DNA from: Hirschia sp964351655
GTDB taxonomy: Bacteria > Pseudomonadota > Alphaproteobacteria > Caulobacterales > Hyphomonadaceae
Reading direction: 5' to 3'
Length of the DNA stretch: 64,000 bases
Assembly (NCBI GenBank): GCA_964351655.1
Contig: CAYGPD010000003.1
Span: 1-64,000 of the forward strand
Positions 15,850-25,529 of this stretch are shown piece by piece. The notes under the pieces are model-generated. The model made no database searches and was not told the origin of the DNA. It was given only the letters and a program-made list of their open reading frames with translations. The stretch's first letter is position 1, and each line of letters begins with the position of its first letter. A program made the position numbers and the translations under genes.

Positions 15850-18444
15850 CTAGAATGTAGCAGATACACTCGCTGATATGCTTGTACCACGCTCATATGA
15901 ATAGAAGTCTGTTTTACCCAAACCTTCACTCATTTGATATTCGGTGTGGTCCTCATTCAATAAGTTACGACCACTCAAGCTAAACCCAATATCATGCCCA
16001 GCGAGCACGAAGTCACGTTTGTAAACAAGGTCAAGCTGAATACCTGGATCTTCCACCACATCTGGCACAATCGCACCAGGAGTATCCAATCCGCGTTGTA
16101 AAATACGCTCATCAACCCACCCAAGAAGTAATGTTAGTTGATCAACATCGCCTTCCCAGCCAAATTGCAAGTTCAGAATGTGCTCAGGAGTACCTTGAAG
16201 TGTAGAACCATCCAGTGAATACAAAGAAGCATCTTTCAAAGAACGTGAAAGAGGATCAAATACTTGATCACCTTCTTCTGCTTGAATTTCTGCTGAAGTA
16301 TAAGTGTAGTTAGCTGAGAACATCCATTCACGATCCTGAACCCACTTGCTAGAAAGTGGTAGCGCAAATTTCGTGCGGTACTCTAATTCACCACCAAACA
16401 ATTCAGCTTTTGGTGAGTTGATGAAAGTTGTTTCGAAAACAAATGTAGAAGTTGAATATTGAACCTCTTCAATTGGGTTTTCAATTTCTTTCATGAAACC
16501 AGCAATAGATACAAACTGATTGCGTCCAAAGTAGTATTCAAGACGCGCATCAAAGTTAGTCAATTCACTGTCAATCAGTCCACTATTCCCGCGATATGTA
16601 CGGTCTGTATCTGGATCGATATAACTAGACAAAGCCAACTCACGGAACTGTGGACGAGCAATTGTGTTTGAGTACCCCAAACGCAATTGAAGATCATCCG
16701 CAAAGTTCCAGTTTAACAACACGCTTGGCAACAAGTAGTTGTTTTGAAGAGAAACAGCACCTGTTCCCTCGTTTCCAAAACGATCGAACGTTCTTACGTT
16801 CTGCTCTGCTTCTTCATAGCGTAGACCAAATGTTGTTTGGATAAATTGCGCAAGATCTATCTCAGCTTCAACATATCCAGCAGCAATATCTAAGCTAGCA
16901 GCATAAGAGTCATTTGCTGATAACACTTCGCTTAACACAAATCGTGTAGGGCCAATGTTGTCAGGTGAGAACAAATAGTCCGGTCTAGCAATCTCAACAT
17001 CGTCAGGAAGCGAGTTTCCGCCAGCAAAACGTAGTCCAAGGAAATTATAAGTACGGTCAGTTGTAGAGAAATCTAAACCACCGGACAAATTCATCTCACG
17101 GTCACCGCCCAAATAGGCTGTGTAGTTAAGATCAGCACCACCACTCAACATTTCATCTTCTAATGTTGAAAAGCTAATGCGATAGTTATTTGCTGTTGAA
17201 TATTTAGGTGCATCCCCAACATTATCTACCAATCGACGCAAAGAACGCTCATACGGTGCGTCTCTTGAAGAACTCGCAACAGCTCCTCTCCAGTTGAATG
17301 TAAAATCATTCACAAAATGCTCACCGCGAAGTTGATAGAAAGCAAGTTCTCTCTCATACCAACCAGTAGATTCATCATGTACAAGACTGTTCGCACCCGG
17401 TGCGTTAAAGTCTACACCAGTATCAATTTGTGCTTCTTTGGTCGTTGAGTGAACGTAAAAGACAGTCGTCTGAACTTCGTTTTCACCCCAGTTTAATGTC
17501 AATGAACCCAATGCGTTCACTGTAGCATCAAACGATGTTTGGGTTGAGTTTATACGTGTACCTGCTTCATTACCTTGCACAAAGTTACGCGCAACATCTT
17601 TCGTCGTCCAATCTTGGTCGTACCCAACGACCCCGATAAGACCAACTTCAACTTCACCAGCATAGATACTGCGACCTGCAGAAATAGACCCTTCTACAGC
17701 AGGGCCTAGTTTGGCCTGCTGAATGACACTTAGAGGAGAGTTTACAAGACTCTCACCAACCGCTTCAACTTCAGAAGAACTGAATGAACTCAATCTTTCG
17801 CCCGAATTCAAAACATTCTGCAAAGGAGCAGGAACATCTCTCAAACCGTCATCATAACCACTCCAGTCGAGATCACTTCCACCGTAAATGAGGCCTTTTT
17901 CAGCAGTCGTTACAGTGTCCCCACTGATACCATATTTGAATGTCATGAAGTTTTCACTTGGCATTCCAATGGTTTGCAAATTGATCAAACCACCACCAAA
18001 TTCACCTGGAGCAGACGCAGCAAATGTCTTCTCAACAGCTGCACCTTCAAGAATGTTTGACGGAAACAAATCCAACGGAACTGTTCTTTTAAGGGGTTCT
18101 GGACTTGGAAGTGGAGACCCATTCAAAAGTGATGAAGAATAGCGATCACCCAAGCCCCGAACAAATGCAAATTTTCCAGAAACAACACTCAATCCACTCA
18201 AGCGTGTTAGAGCAAGCGCGGCATTGGAGTCTCCAGAACGTACGAGATCTTCAGCAGAAAGAAATGAAGCAACTTGTGTTGTTTCACGTTGTGGGTCAGG
18301 AATAAATTCGCCTCGAATAACAATTGTGTCTTGGCGTCCGGCGCTATCATCGTTGCCATCGACATCTTGAGCGATCGCTTGAGGTAGGATTGCTAACGCC
18401 AATGAAGTTGTCAGCAAAAGCCGACGAGTATGATTTGAGAACAT
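15850..18444 (-). CDS. TonB-dependent receptor paired with secreted lipoprotein
   Basis: The product is an outer-membrane receptor of 864 residues with a signal peptide (LLLTTSLALAILPQAIAQ), a TonB-box-like DTIVIRG, and a plug domain containing VRGLGDRYSSSLLNG and SILEG-like ILEGAAVEKTFAASAPGEFGG, followed by a long beta-barrel ending in an aromatic residue (SASVSATF). The frame is open 40 codons further upstream to 18564, but the extension has no family features; I chose the ATG at 18444 because it leads directly into the signal peptide. It follows the large lipoprotein gene on the same strand and should share its PHO-box promoter, which suggests uptake of a phosphorus-containing or otherwise phosphate-related ligand. 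The ligand itself is unknown. Confidence 0.85.
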   Translation of the reverse strand: MFSNHTRRLLLTTSLALAILPQAIAQDVDGNDDSAGRQDTIVIRGEFIPDPQRETTQVASFLSAEDLVRSGDSNAALALTRLSGLSVVSGKFAFVRGLGDRYSSSLLNGSPLPSPEPLKRTVPLDLFPSNILEGAAVEKTFAASAPGEFGGGLINLQTIGMPSENFMTFKYGISGDTVTTAEKGLIYGGSDLDWSGYDDGLRDVPAPLQNVLNSGERLSSFSSSEVEAVGESLVNSPLSVIQQAKLGPAVEGSISAGRSIYAGEVEVGLIGVVGYDQDWTTKDVARNFVQGNEAGTRINSTQTSFDATVNALGSLTLNWGENEVQTTVFYVHSTTKEAQIDTGVDFNAPGANSLVHDESTGWYERELAFYQLRGEHFVNDFTFNWRGAVASSSRDAPYERSLRRLVDNVGDAPKYSTANNYRISFSTLEDEMLSGGADLNYTAYLGGDREMNLSGGLDFSTTDRTYNFLGLRFAGGNSLPDDVEIARPDYLFSPDNIGPTRFVLSEVLSANDSYAASLDIAAGYVEAEIDLAQFIQTTFGLRYEEAEQNVRTFDRFGNEGTGAVSLQNNYLLPSVLLNWNFADDLQLRLGYSNTIARPQFRELALSSYIDPDTDRTYRGNSGLIDSELTNFDARLEYYFGRNQFVSIAGFMKEIENPIEEVQYSTSTFVFETTFINSPKAELFGGELEYRTKFALPLSSKWVQDREWMFSANYTYTSAEIQAEEGDQVFDPLSRSLKDASLYSLDGSTLQGTPEHILNLQFGWEGDVDQLTLLLGWVDERILQRGLDTPGAIVPDVVEDPGIQLDLVYKRDFVLAGHDIGFSLSGRNLLNEDHTEYQMSEGLGKTDFYSYERGTSISASVSATF

Positions 18445-18578
18445 TTGAGGTGAAACCTTTACAAAACTTGTAGCCCAGACAAATTCACGCGTTAAAGACG
18501 GGTCGTTTTCGGGCAAATTAAAATCCGAAAAAACCGAAGAAGGTTTTAAGCCTTCCTCGGTCATTTTTTAGATCAGTG

Positions 18579-21377
18579 TTAGCAAGGGTCTGAAGCTTCT
18601 AAGCCACAAGACCAGCCTTTCCACCATGTGTCGTTCGCATCTTTAACTGCACCGATGTAATCCACAGCTTCTAGGTCACTAGAAAGCGTTGTTACATCAA
18701 ACGCTGTTACAGCTGATTCAGATGCACCATTTACGAATGTGTTCGTAAGCGTGTTTGTCGTCTGTGTGTTGTTAGAATTGTCAGCTAATGCGGCAATTAC
18801 AGCGGCATTATCTGATCCTGATGCTTGATTCAGACCAGTAGAACAATCGAACAATACAGAACCAAAGTTAGGGTCCACAGCCGCAGAATATCCGGCTACG
18901 CCGTCTCCTGCTGTGCCTTCCCAACGGAAACAACCGCCACCAGCAAAGCTAACCACACCGTTTACATAACGCCCAACAGTACCTGAGTTCAGACGGAAAG
19001 CGTTCGAACGGTTTCCAATGAAGGTAAAGTTAGAAATTTTAGCGTTGGAGAGCGGAGCAGTACCTGGAGCTACAGAACTTGCTTCCACGATGTTGTCACC
19101 GCCATCTTCGCGTTGAGTAACAATCGCATACTGAATAGTACCTTGGTATCCGTTATCTGTATCGATTGAGTCGTCATCGTTACCTGTTAGCACAAGGTGC
19201 TTCACGTTGACCGTTCCACCGAAGAACTCAACACCATCATCAGAGTTGTTGTGAACTTGGATATAATCAACAACAGTACCTGAACCAACACCACCAAAAG
19301 AGATACCGTTAAGTTCTTTACCTGTAGAAACTTCAAAACCAGCGTGTTTCACAAGTGTGTAGTTTAGGGCACCAGAACTATCATCAGAAACGTTACCGCC
19401 GTACACAGCTTCCGGTGCAGTTACACCTTCAACCACATTGTTACAGCCAGCTGAACCTGGAGCAGATGCATCTAAACAACGGTTTATTGGTGCACGTCCA
19501 AGAAGAACCAATCCACCCCATTCACCAATCGCATTTTCACGACCAGATTGATCAGCAGCTAGATCAAGTTCTGATGTAAAGACAACAGGGTCAGCCGCAG
19601 TACCATTGGAGAAGATTTTAGACCCACGGTTAACAACCATGTAGTCCGCACCACTATCACCAAATAAAGTTACACCTGATTCAATAGTCAGAATTGCTGT
19701 ATCACCGTCAGCAGCTGTACCATCAGCGCCAACATCAATACCAACATTTACACGACCATCAATCTCGTAAACATTACCGCGTGTAAGCCTTACGTCTGTT
19801 GTGAGTGTTCCAGACAATTGACATACAGTTTTGTCACCCAAGGTCAAACCTGAATCTGTCGTTCCTGTTGGACATCCCTTGTCTTCAAACAGACCAAATG
19901 TCCAACCAGCAGCCCAGTTAGAAGTTTCAGTAGCTTCAGGACCAAATGCACCAATGTAGGTTGTCGTTTCAAGCTCAGAAGAAAGCGTCGCAGCGTCAAA
20001 TGGCGTTACACCAGTTTCAACAGGACCTGGAAACAACACACTTGCCAATGAGTTTGTCGCTTGTGTGTTATTTGCGTCATCAGCAAGTGCCGCGGTTACT
20101 GCCGCATTGTCTGATCCAGAAGATTTGTTCAATCCGGTTGAACAGTCAAACAACACAGATTTAAAGTTCGGGTCCGAAGCGCCTACATATCCGGCAACAC
20201 CATCACCAGCACTGTCTTCCCAACGGAAACATCCACCACCAGCGTAGTTCACAACACCATTTACATACTTACCGATTGTACCAGAGTTCAAGCGGAAAGC
20301 GTTTGAGCGGTTACCCACGAAAGTGAAGTTTGCAATTTTGGCGTCTGAAGACGGTGTAGTACCCGGCGCGACAGAACTCGCTTCAACAATGTTATCACCG
20401 CCGTTTTCACGTTGAACAACGATCGCGTGCTGGATTGATCCTTGGTAACCATTGTCTGTATCGATTGAATCGTCATCGTTACCAGTTAGAACAAGATATT
20501 TGACGTTTACATTACCACCGAAGAACTCAACACCATCATCAGAGTTGTTGTGAACTTGAATGTGATTCACTGTTGTACCTGAACCAACTCCACCGAAAGA
20601 AATACCGTTAAGTTCTTTTCCTGTTGATACTTCAAAACCAGCAAAACGTACTTGCACATACTGCAAACTACCGCTGTTGTCGAAAGCATCGTTACCACCG
20701 TAAACAGCTTCAGGAGCAGTTACACCTTCAATAACGTTGTTACATCCAGCAGAACCCGGCGTAGAAGCATCTAAACAACGGTTAATTGGCGCATCACCCA
20801 AAAGAACGACACCGCCCCATTCACCAATGCTGTCGCCACCGAAATCATTCGTTGAATCTGTGTCATTGCGACGCTCAAGGTCAGATCTACTTGTAAAGAT
20901 GATTGGCGCAGATGCTGTACCATCAGCAAATATTTGTGAACCGCGGTTCACAACCAAAAAGTCAGCACCACTCTCACCAAACAATGTCACGCCTGGCTCA
21001 ATTGTAAGTCTGCCATATTTTCCATCAGGTGCGACAGATGAGCTAACACCTGCATCTGTACCTACATTTACACGACCGTTGATGCGGTAAGATACGCCTT
21101 CAATGTAAGGAACAGTTAAGTTAGTCAGGATATTTCCAGTAATTTCACAAACTGTTTGGCCAGCAACAGAGCTTAGAGTGTTGAAACCTGAAGCACATGT
21201 CGCTGCAGCTGGAGTAGGTGTACCACCTGGTGTCGGTGTCGGCGTAGGTGTGCCTGTTCCTGTGCCTGGAGACGTTGCACCTGGAGACGTGATGCTAGAA
21301 CCTTGTGAACAAGCAAAAACAGCTAAACTGGCTGCACCAATTAGTAATGCGCGGCGAAAATTCTTAACCGAAGTCAT
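18579..21377 (-). CDS. ElpS-like large secreted lipoprotein, duplicated
   Basis: This 932-residue protein has a lipoprotein signal (LLIGAASLAVFAC, acylated Cys23), a Gly/Thr/Pro linker (about 28-58) and two homologous halves (about 60-495 and 500-932). Each half repeats RVNVG, LTIE-GVTLFG, DWGG-like IGEWGG, APINRCLDAS, EGVTAPEAVYGGN, LNGISFGGVGSGT, YIQVHNNSDDGVEFFGG, LTGNDDDSIDTDNGYQG, NRSNAFRLNSG and CFRWE, giving a probable repetitive beta-helix fold with paired cysteines. Its size, lipid anchor, partner TonB receptor, PHO box and position beside a full T2SS operon resemble the Caulobacter ElpS locus, where a phosphate-starvation lipoprotein is released from the surface through T2SS. Homology to ElpS itself was not tested. 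A role in extracellular phosphate or nutrient capture is inference. Confidence 0.75.
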   Translation of the reverse strand: MTSVKNFRRALLIGAASLAVFACSQGSSITSPGATSPGTGTGTPTPTPTPGGTPTPAAATCASGFNTLSSVAGQTVCEITGNILTNLTVPYIEGVSYRINGRVNVGTDAGVSSSVAPDGKYGRLTIEPGVTLFGESGADFLVVNRGSQIFADGTASAPIIFTSRSDLERRNDTDSTNDFGGDSIGEWGGVVLLGDAPINRCLDASTPGSAGCNNVIEGVTAPEAVYGGNDAFDNSGSLQYVQVRFAGFEVSTGKELNGISFGGVGSGTTVNHIQVHNNSDDGVEFFGGNVNVKYLVLTGNDDDSIDTDNGYQGSIQHAIVVQRENGGDNIVEASSVAPGTTPSSDAKIANFTFVGNRSNAFRLNSGTIGKYVNGVVNYAGGGCFRWEDSAGDGVAGYVGASDPNFKSVLFDCSTGLNKSSGSDNAAVTAALADDANNTQATNSLASVLFPGPVETGVTPFDAATLSSELETTTYIGAFGPEATETSNWAAGWTFGLFEDKGCPTGTTDSGLTLGDKTVCQLSGTLTTDVRLTRGNVYEIDGRVNVGIDVGADGTAADGDTAILTIESGVTLFGDSGADYMVVNRGSKIFSNGTAADPVVFTSELDLAADQSGRENAIGEWGGLVLLGRAPINRCLDASAPGSAGCNNVVEGVTAPEAVYGGNVSDDSSGALNYTLVKHAGFEVSTGKELNGISFGGVGSGTVVDYIQVHNNSDDGVEFFGGTVNVKHLVLTGNDDDSIDTDNGYQGTIQYAIVTQREDGGDNIVEASSVAPGTAPLSNAKISNFTFIGNRSNAFRLNSGTVGRYVNGVVSFAGGGCFRWEGTAGDGVAGYSAAVDPNFGSVLFDCSTGLNQASGSDNAAVIAALADNSNNTQTTNTLTNTFVNGASESAVTAFDVTTLSSDLEAVDYIGAVKDANDTWWKGWSCGLEASDPC

Positions 21378-21681
21378 TTGGGTATACCCCCTACAGAGTG
21401 GCGTGAAGCAAAACTTATGTTCTCCAGCAACAACCGCCCCAACGGCTCAACATTGCTAGAAAGACCTCCGCGCTATCGCACACCTATGTGACAGTCATGT
21501 TACAGGTGGGCATTTCTCTGCATCCATTAAGACCACAATTCCCCTAAGTGATGACACTTTTGCACCATAAATTAAGCATAAAAAAGCCTATGCTGACGTA
21601 CCTTCCCGCACACAAAATTCATCCTCAGTGCACTGTCTTTATTGATTTAATTTAGAACAAAAAAAGCGTGTCGAAATATCT
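21378..21681. other. Intergenic region with PHO-controlled promoter
   Basis: These 304 bases carry the PHO box at 21488-21505 and the untranslated leader of the lipoprotein gene. The part at 21510-21680, beyond the prepilin peptidase stop, has no convincing terminator or gene. The start codon of the lipoprotein is preceded by GGGGGTATACCCAA, which provides the ribosome site. Confidence 0.5.
21488..21505 (-). promoter_or_regulatory. PHO box (PhoB binding site)
   Basis: On the minus strand the sequence is CTGTAAC-ATGA-CTGTCAC, two 7-base direct repeats with a 4-base spacer. This matches the alphaproteobacterial PHO box CTGTCAT-N4-CTGTCAT at 11 of 14 repeat positions, with both CTGT cores perfect. 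It lies 110 bases upstream of the lipoprotein start codon. It indicates activation by PhoB under phosphate limitation. Confidence 0.82.
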
Positions 21682-22251
21682 CTACAGAGAAATACCTTGC
21701 CCCAAAGGACCGCAAAGCCACACCCACCAGAAACCAATCGCAAGATGAGGTCCAAACGCGATTCTTATATCACGCCGCATTCTTCCGCTTCCCAAACTAA
21801 CCACTCCAACAAAAAGCAAACCAGAGATAGCAGCAACAAGAAGAACACTTGGTAGACCTATCCACCCCAACCAAATTCCAGCAGCTGCAAAAAGCTTGGC
21901 ATCACCCATCCCCATTCCATGCTGTCCAGTACGTTTCACATGCACAACATCAACAAGTCGCAGTGCTAAATATCCTACGACTAACCCTATGAAATGATGA
22001 TGCAACTCATTAAATCGGAACACACTTGCCCAAGCCGCACCCATACCAATGAGAGAGTAAGTCAATATATTTGGAAGTATATGGCGCTCAATATCAATGA
22101 ATGATGCCCACACCAACACAAGTGCAATACAAGCGCTCGGTGTAAATAAATCCAATGGCAACACAACAAACGCACTAAAAACAGCGAGTATTGTAACTAT
22201 TACACTTAAAAAATAGCGTAGGGGAGATTTCAGCTTCAAATACGCAAGCAT
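21682..22251 (-). CDS. Prepilin peptidase, short A24 type
   Basis: This 189-residue polytopic protein carries the two catalytic aspartate motifs of A24 prepilin peptidases: FIDIERHILPN near residue 50-60 and GMGDAKLFAAAG near 112-123. It lacks the N-terminal cysteine/methylase domain of classical GspO, so it resembles the short CpaA/TadV or C-terminal-only form. It lies beyond the lipoprotein gene, on the same strand as the T2SS cluster, and is the only prepilin peptidase in the window, so it may process GspG-K. Five to six membrane segments are visible. Confidence 0.85.
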   Translation of the reverse strand: MLAYLKLKSPLRYFLSVIVTILAVFSAFVVLPLDLFTPSACIALVLVWASFIDIERHILPNILTYSLIGMGAAWASVFRFNELHHHFIGLVVGYLALRLVDVVHVKRTGQHGMGMGDAKLFAAAGIWLGWIGLPSVLLVAAISGLLFVGVVSLGSGRMRRDIRIAFGPHLAIGFWWVWLCGPLGQGISL

Positions 22252-22292
22252 ATCCTCCCCCCCTTCATCCCAGCGACCTAGATGAGTAAGTG

Positions 22293-22658
22293 TTATTCGT
22301 CAGCATCCACAAATGGCGCAATCGTTACACTCTCACCGCAGCCACACGCATCCGTTTGATTTGGATTTTTAAACACAAACTTGGAATGCAAAGGGGATAT
22401 TTCATAGTCAATTTGAGAACCAAGTAAAAATAGCACGGCTTTCGCATCAACAATAATTTCTACGCCATTGTCCTCAACACGCTCATCAAGCGCAGCGGGT
22501 ACTTCAGCATAATCCATTACATATTCCATGCCCGCGCAGCCACCATTCTTCACGCCTACGCGTAAAAAACCTGCATCACGTTCAGACATAATCTCTTTTA
22601 CACGCTTAGCAGCAGCATCTGAGAGCGTCACAATTTTAGGTCTGGGTCTTCTAGCCAT
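22293..22658 (-). CDS. sufA: A-type Fe-S carrier SufA
   Basis: The 121-residue product is a HesB/A-type carrier with the three conserved cysteines in GGCAGMEY and DACGCGES. Such proteins receive clusters from SufBCD and pass them to targets. It is the last gene of the sufCDSTA segment. An Arg/Pro-rich start (MARRPRPKIVTLSDAAAKRV) is common in alphaproteobacteria. It could also be named erpA-like; the operon position favours sufA. Confidence 0.9.
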   Translation of the reverse strand: MARRPRPKIVTLSDAAAKRVKEIMSERDAGFLRVGVKNGGCAGMEYVMDYAEVPAALDERVEDNGVEIIVDAKAVLFLLGSQIDYEISPLHSKFVFKNPNQTDACGCGESVTIAPFVDADE

Positions 22659-22687
22659 GATATATATGTGTGCTTTGTTAGCTTGAA

Positions 22688-23077
22688 TTACAACATGTTC
22701 AATTGAAGGCGTGCCTCATCAGACATGCGCGAAGCATCCCAAGGAGGATCAAATACAAGGCTCACCTTGCAAGTATGTACGCCTTCAACCTTCAATACAG
22801 CCTCTTCAACCCAGCCCGGCATTTCGCCGGCAACAGGACAACCAGGTGCTGTAAGTGTCATTTCTACATCAGCATGACGCTCATCATTCAAATCAACTTT
22901 ATATATGAGGCCAAGCTCATACACATCGACAGGAATTTCCGGGTCATACACTTCTTTAATGCGTGCGATTATATCATCAGTGATGCGATTTAACTCATCC
23001 TGTGGAATAGGCCCAGTTGATGCCGGAGCTTCAGCAGCAGCGGGTTCAATTACATCGCGTTTTATATCGTCAGCCAT
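22688..23077 (-). CDS. sufT: Fe-S maturation protein SufT (MIP18/DUF59)
   Basis: A 129-residue protein with an N-terminal Ala/Glu-rich extension and a MIP18 domain (about 30-129): YDPEIPVDVYELGLIY, LTAPGCPVAGEMP with the conserved Cys, and FDPPWDASRMSDEAR. SufT proteins assist Fe-S cluster maturation when the SUF system is used. It is placed between sufS and sufA. Confidence 0.92.
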   Translation of the reverse strand: MADDIKRDVIEPAAAEAPASTGPIPQDELNRITDDIIARIKEVYDPEIPVDVYELGLIYKVDLNDERHADVEMTLTAPGCPVAGEMPGWVEEAVLKVEGVHTCKVSLVFDPPWDASRMSDEARLQLNML

Positions 23078-23088
23078 TATTTTCTCTT

Positions 23089-24333
23089 CTAAGCTAAAAG
23101 CATGGCGCGCGCTTTTTCTAGCGCCTGCACAAACATATCAGCTTCTTCCAATGTATTATAGATCCCAACGCTAGCACGCGCTGTTGCACTTACCTTTAAA
23201 TGGGACATTAAAGGCTGAGCGCAATGGTTTCCCGCACGAATAGCCACCCCATATCGGTCTAATATCTGCGCAAGGTCATGTGGATGCGTACCTTCAATCG
23301 AAAAAGTCAGCACCGGCCCCTTACCTTCAGCTGTTCCGTGAATGGTCAACCCATTTATACCACGCACACCCTCTGCTAGGCGCTCATATACAGCCTTTTT
23401 ATACGCACGCGCTTCAGGAGTTACATATTTTTGCATCCACTCCACAGCAGCACCAAACCCTACAGCCTCTAGAATAGCTGGCGTACCTGCCTCGAAACGA
23501 TGCGGCGGCGCATTATATGTCACGCCATTACGGGTGACAGTGTCAATCATTTCACCGCCCCCTTGATATGGACGCATGGCAGATAGGATATCTAACTTTC
23601 CATAAAGCGCGCCAATACCCGTCGGGCCATACATTTTATGTGCCGAACACACATAAAAATCAGCATCTAACGCTTGAACATCAATTTCCAAATGCACAGC
23701 GGCCTGACACCCATCAAGCAATACAAGTGCACCAGCGTCATGCGCTTCTTTTATTATAGTCGCGACATCCGGAACCGTACCCAGCACATTCGACATATGC
23801 GTCACAGCTACAATGCGTGTCTTTGGCGATAGTTGCGCCCTGAAGCTATCCATATCAAGGGAACCATCTTCAGAAACTTCAATCCACTTGATAACTGCAC
23901 CAAAACGTTCGCGCAAGAAATGCCACGGCACGATGTTAGAGTGATGCTCCATAACGGAGACCATAATCTCGTCACCGGCTTTGATCGTTTCCGCTAAGCC
24001 AGATGCAACCAGATTGATCGCTTCTGTTGCGCCCTTGGTAAAGATTACCTCATCAACAGATTTCGCGTTTAGATGAGAGCGCACAAGTTCACGCGCTTTT
24101 TCAAATGCATCTGTTGTTTCATTTGCAAGCGTATGCAAACCACGATGAACATTTGAATAGGCTGTGCGCGCCTGATTAGACATCGCATCCAACACATAGT
24201 CAGACTTTTGTGACGAAGCTGCACTATCTAAATATACAAGTGGCTTTCCACCAATCTGCCTATCCAGAATTGGAAATTGTTGACGTATTGTTTGAATATC
24301 AAATTCTGATTTTAAAGAGAGTTCATCAGCCAC
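23089..24333 (-). CDS. sufS: Cysteine desulfurase SufS
   Basis: This 414-residue PLP enzyme releases sulfur from cysteine for Fe-S assembly. It has the type II desulfurase markers: the PLP-binding Lys in CSAHKMYGPTGIGALYG, EHHSNIVPW with its catalytic His, GTP-like EAGTPAILEAVG and the sulfur-acceptor Cys in RAGNHCAQPLM near residue 370. The start overlaps the end of sufD by 22 bases. A separate IscS/NifS-type enzyme is encoded at 28630, so this cluster has two desulfurases. Confidence 0.95.
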   Translation of the reverse strand: MADELSLKSEFDIQTIRQQFPILDRQIGGKPLVYLDSAASSQKSDYVLDAMSNQARTAYSNVHRGLHTLANETTDAFEKARELVRSHLNAKSVDEVIFTKGATEAINLVASGLAETIKAGDEIMVSVMEHHSNIVPWHFLRERFGAVIKWIEVSEDGSLDMDSFRAQLSPKTRIVAVTHMSNVLGTVPDVATIIKEAHDAGALVLLDGCQAAVHLEIDVQALDADFYVCSAHKMYGPTGIGALYGKLDILSAMRPYQGGGEMIDTVTRNGVTYNAPPHRFEAGTPAILEAVGFGAAVEWMQKYVTPEARAYKKAVYERLAEGVRGINGLTIHGTAEGKGPVLTFSIEGTHPHDLAQILDRYGVAIRAGNHCAQPLMSHLKVSATARASVGIYNTLEEADMFVQALEKARAMLLA

Positions 24334-25529
24334 CGGCGTGCCTCCTCTTCGAATATGTCTCGCAATCCATCATCTGTAATCTGAGCAAAAGCTTCAGCAA
24401 TAAAACTCTGTGTTAGCATCGCCTTTGCTGTAATCAAAGGTATCCCGCGTTGACGCATATAGAAAAGGGCATCCGCATCCAGCGCGCCTGCAGTGTTTCC
24501 GTGCGCACATTGCACATCATCTGCATAAATTTCCAATTCCGGTTTTGCGTTTACTTCCGCACCATCTTCCAGCAACAAAGTGTTATGGGCCATCGCTGCG
24601 TCAGTCTTTTGTGCATTGCGTGCAACATAAAACTTGCCTTGGAACGCGCCTTTGCCACCCTTTTTAACAGCACCCTTTGTAACTTGTGCAGTTTGACAAT
24701 GTCCTGCCGAATGACGCACGAAACTGGTAAAATCGACGTGGCGTTTATCTCCTAAAAGATAAGCAGCATTCAAGGTTGCATTCGCACCCTCTTCACGATG
24801 CACGACTCGCGTCTCGACTCGGCAAAGCTTGCTACCTGTTGCAAACGCTGTCTGTGAAAAAATCGCATTCTCATAAAGGTGCACATTTGTTGTCACAATC
24901 TGCACTGCGTTCGAATCGGCTGCTTGATAAACCAAACGTTCAGCTTTTGCATTTTTCTCTAATGTGTACTCAAGCGCTATGGACGAAAAGCCACCTTGGT
25001 TCAAATGGCTTTCAACAATCGTTGCCGATGCACCTTCGCGAAACACAATCTCAACATGCGCAAAATTATCAGCCGCATCGGCATCAAATTCAATTTTCAA
25101 AGGCTGAGTTTGTTCACCAGCGATTTCAATTGTAACAATGCTCGGACTGTTTGCCAAAGCAGATGCAAGGGCGGCCATTGGCAATTCTTCAGCAGCTGCA
25201 AATGCTGGTGCATCCACTTGCTGGGTCCAGCGCACACCCGGCGGACGGTTAGCAGGCGCAGAGAACCCCTCCTTGCTAAAGCGTAGCACGGGCATAGCAC
25301 ACGCAGAGAAAGCGTCGCCCACAGGCACACCAGAAGCTGTTTTGGAAGGCTTTAGCGCAGCTCTCACATCAGACCAACGCCATCCTTCGACACGTCTGTG
25401 AGGCAAGCCCTTAGCCGCAAAAGCTTCAAAAGCACGCGTGCGACGCGCATCCGTTTTTAGTCCGTTATAAGCCTCAATCAGGCGAGATTCCGCGGGGCTA
25501 GGGTCATGGATAAGTGTTTGATTGCTCAC
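24312..25529 (-). CDS. sufD: Fe-S assembly scaffold SufD
   Basis: The 405-residue product is a SufBCD subunit: the N-terminal helical part (RVEGWRWSDVRAALK) is followed by the beta-helix core and the conserved C-terminal KPELEIYADDVQCAHGNTAG with FYMRQRGIPL, including the His used at the SufB-SufD interface. It assembles with SufB and the ATPase SufC. Its start overlaps the sufC stop by four bases. Confidence 0.94.
   Translation of the reverse strand: MSNQTLIHDPSPAESRLIEAYNGLKTDARRTRAFEAFAAKGLPHRRVEGWRWSDVRAALKPSKTASGVPVGDAFSACAMPVLRFSKEGFSAPANRPPGVRWTQQVDAPAFAAAEELPMAALASALANSPSIVTIEIAGEQTQPLKIEFDADAADNFAHVEIVFREGASATIVESHLNQGGFSSIALEYTLEKNAKAERLVYQAADSNAVQIVTTNVHLYENAIFSQTAFATGSKLCRVETRVVHREEGANATLNAAYLLGDKRHVDFTSFVRHSAGHCQTAQVTKGAVKKGGKGAFQGKFYVARNAQKTDAAMAHNTLLLEDGAEVNAKPELEIYADDVQCAHGNTAGALDADALFYMRQRGIPLITAKAMLTQSFIAEAFAQITDDGLRDIFEEEARRWLMNSL

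Noticed and set aside
18580..21459. Plus-strand open frames inside the large lipoprotein gene
   Set aside because: They are shadow frames caused by repetitive coding sequence; none has a ribosome site or family feature.
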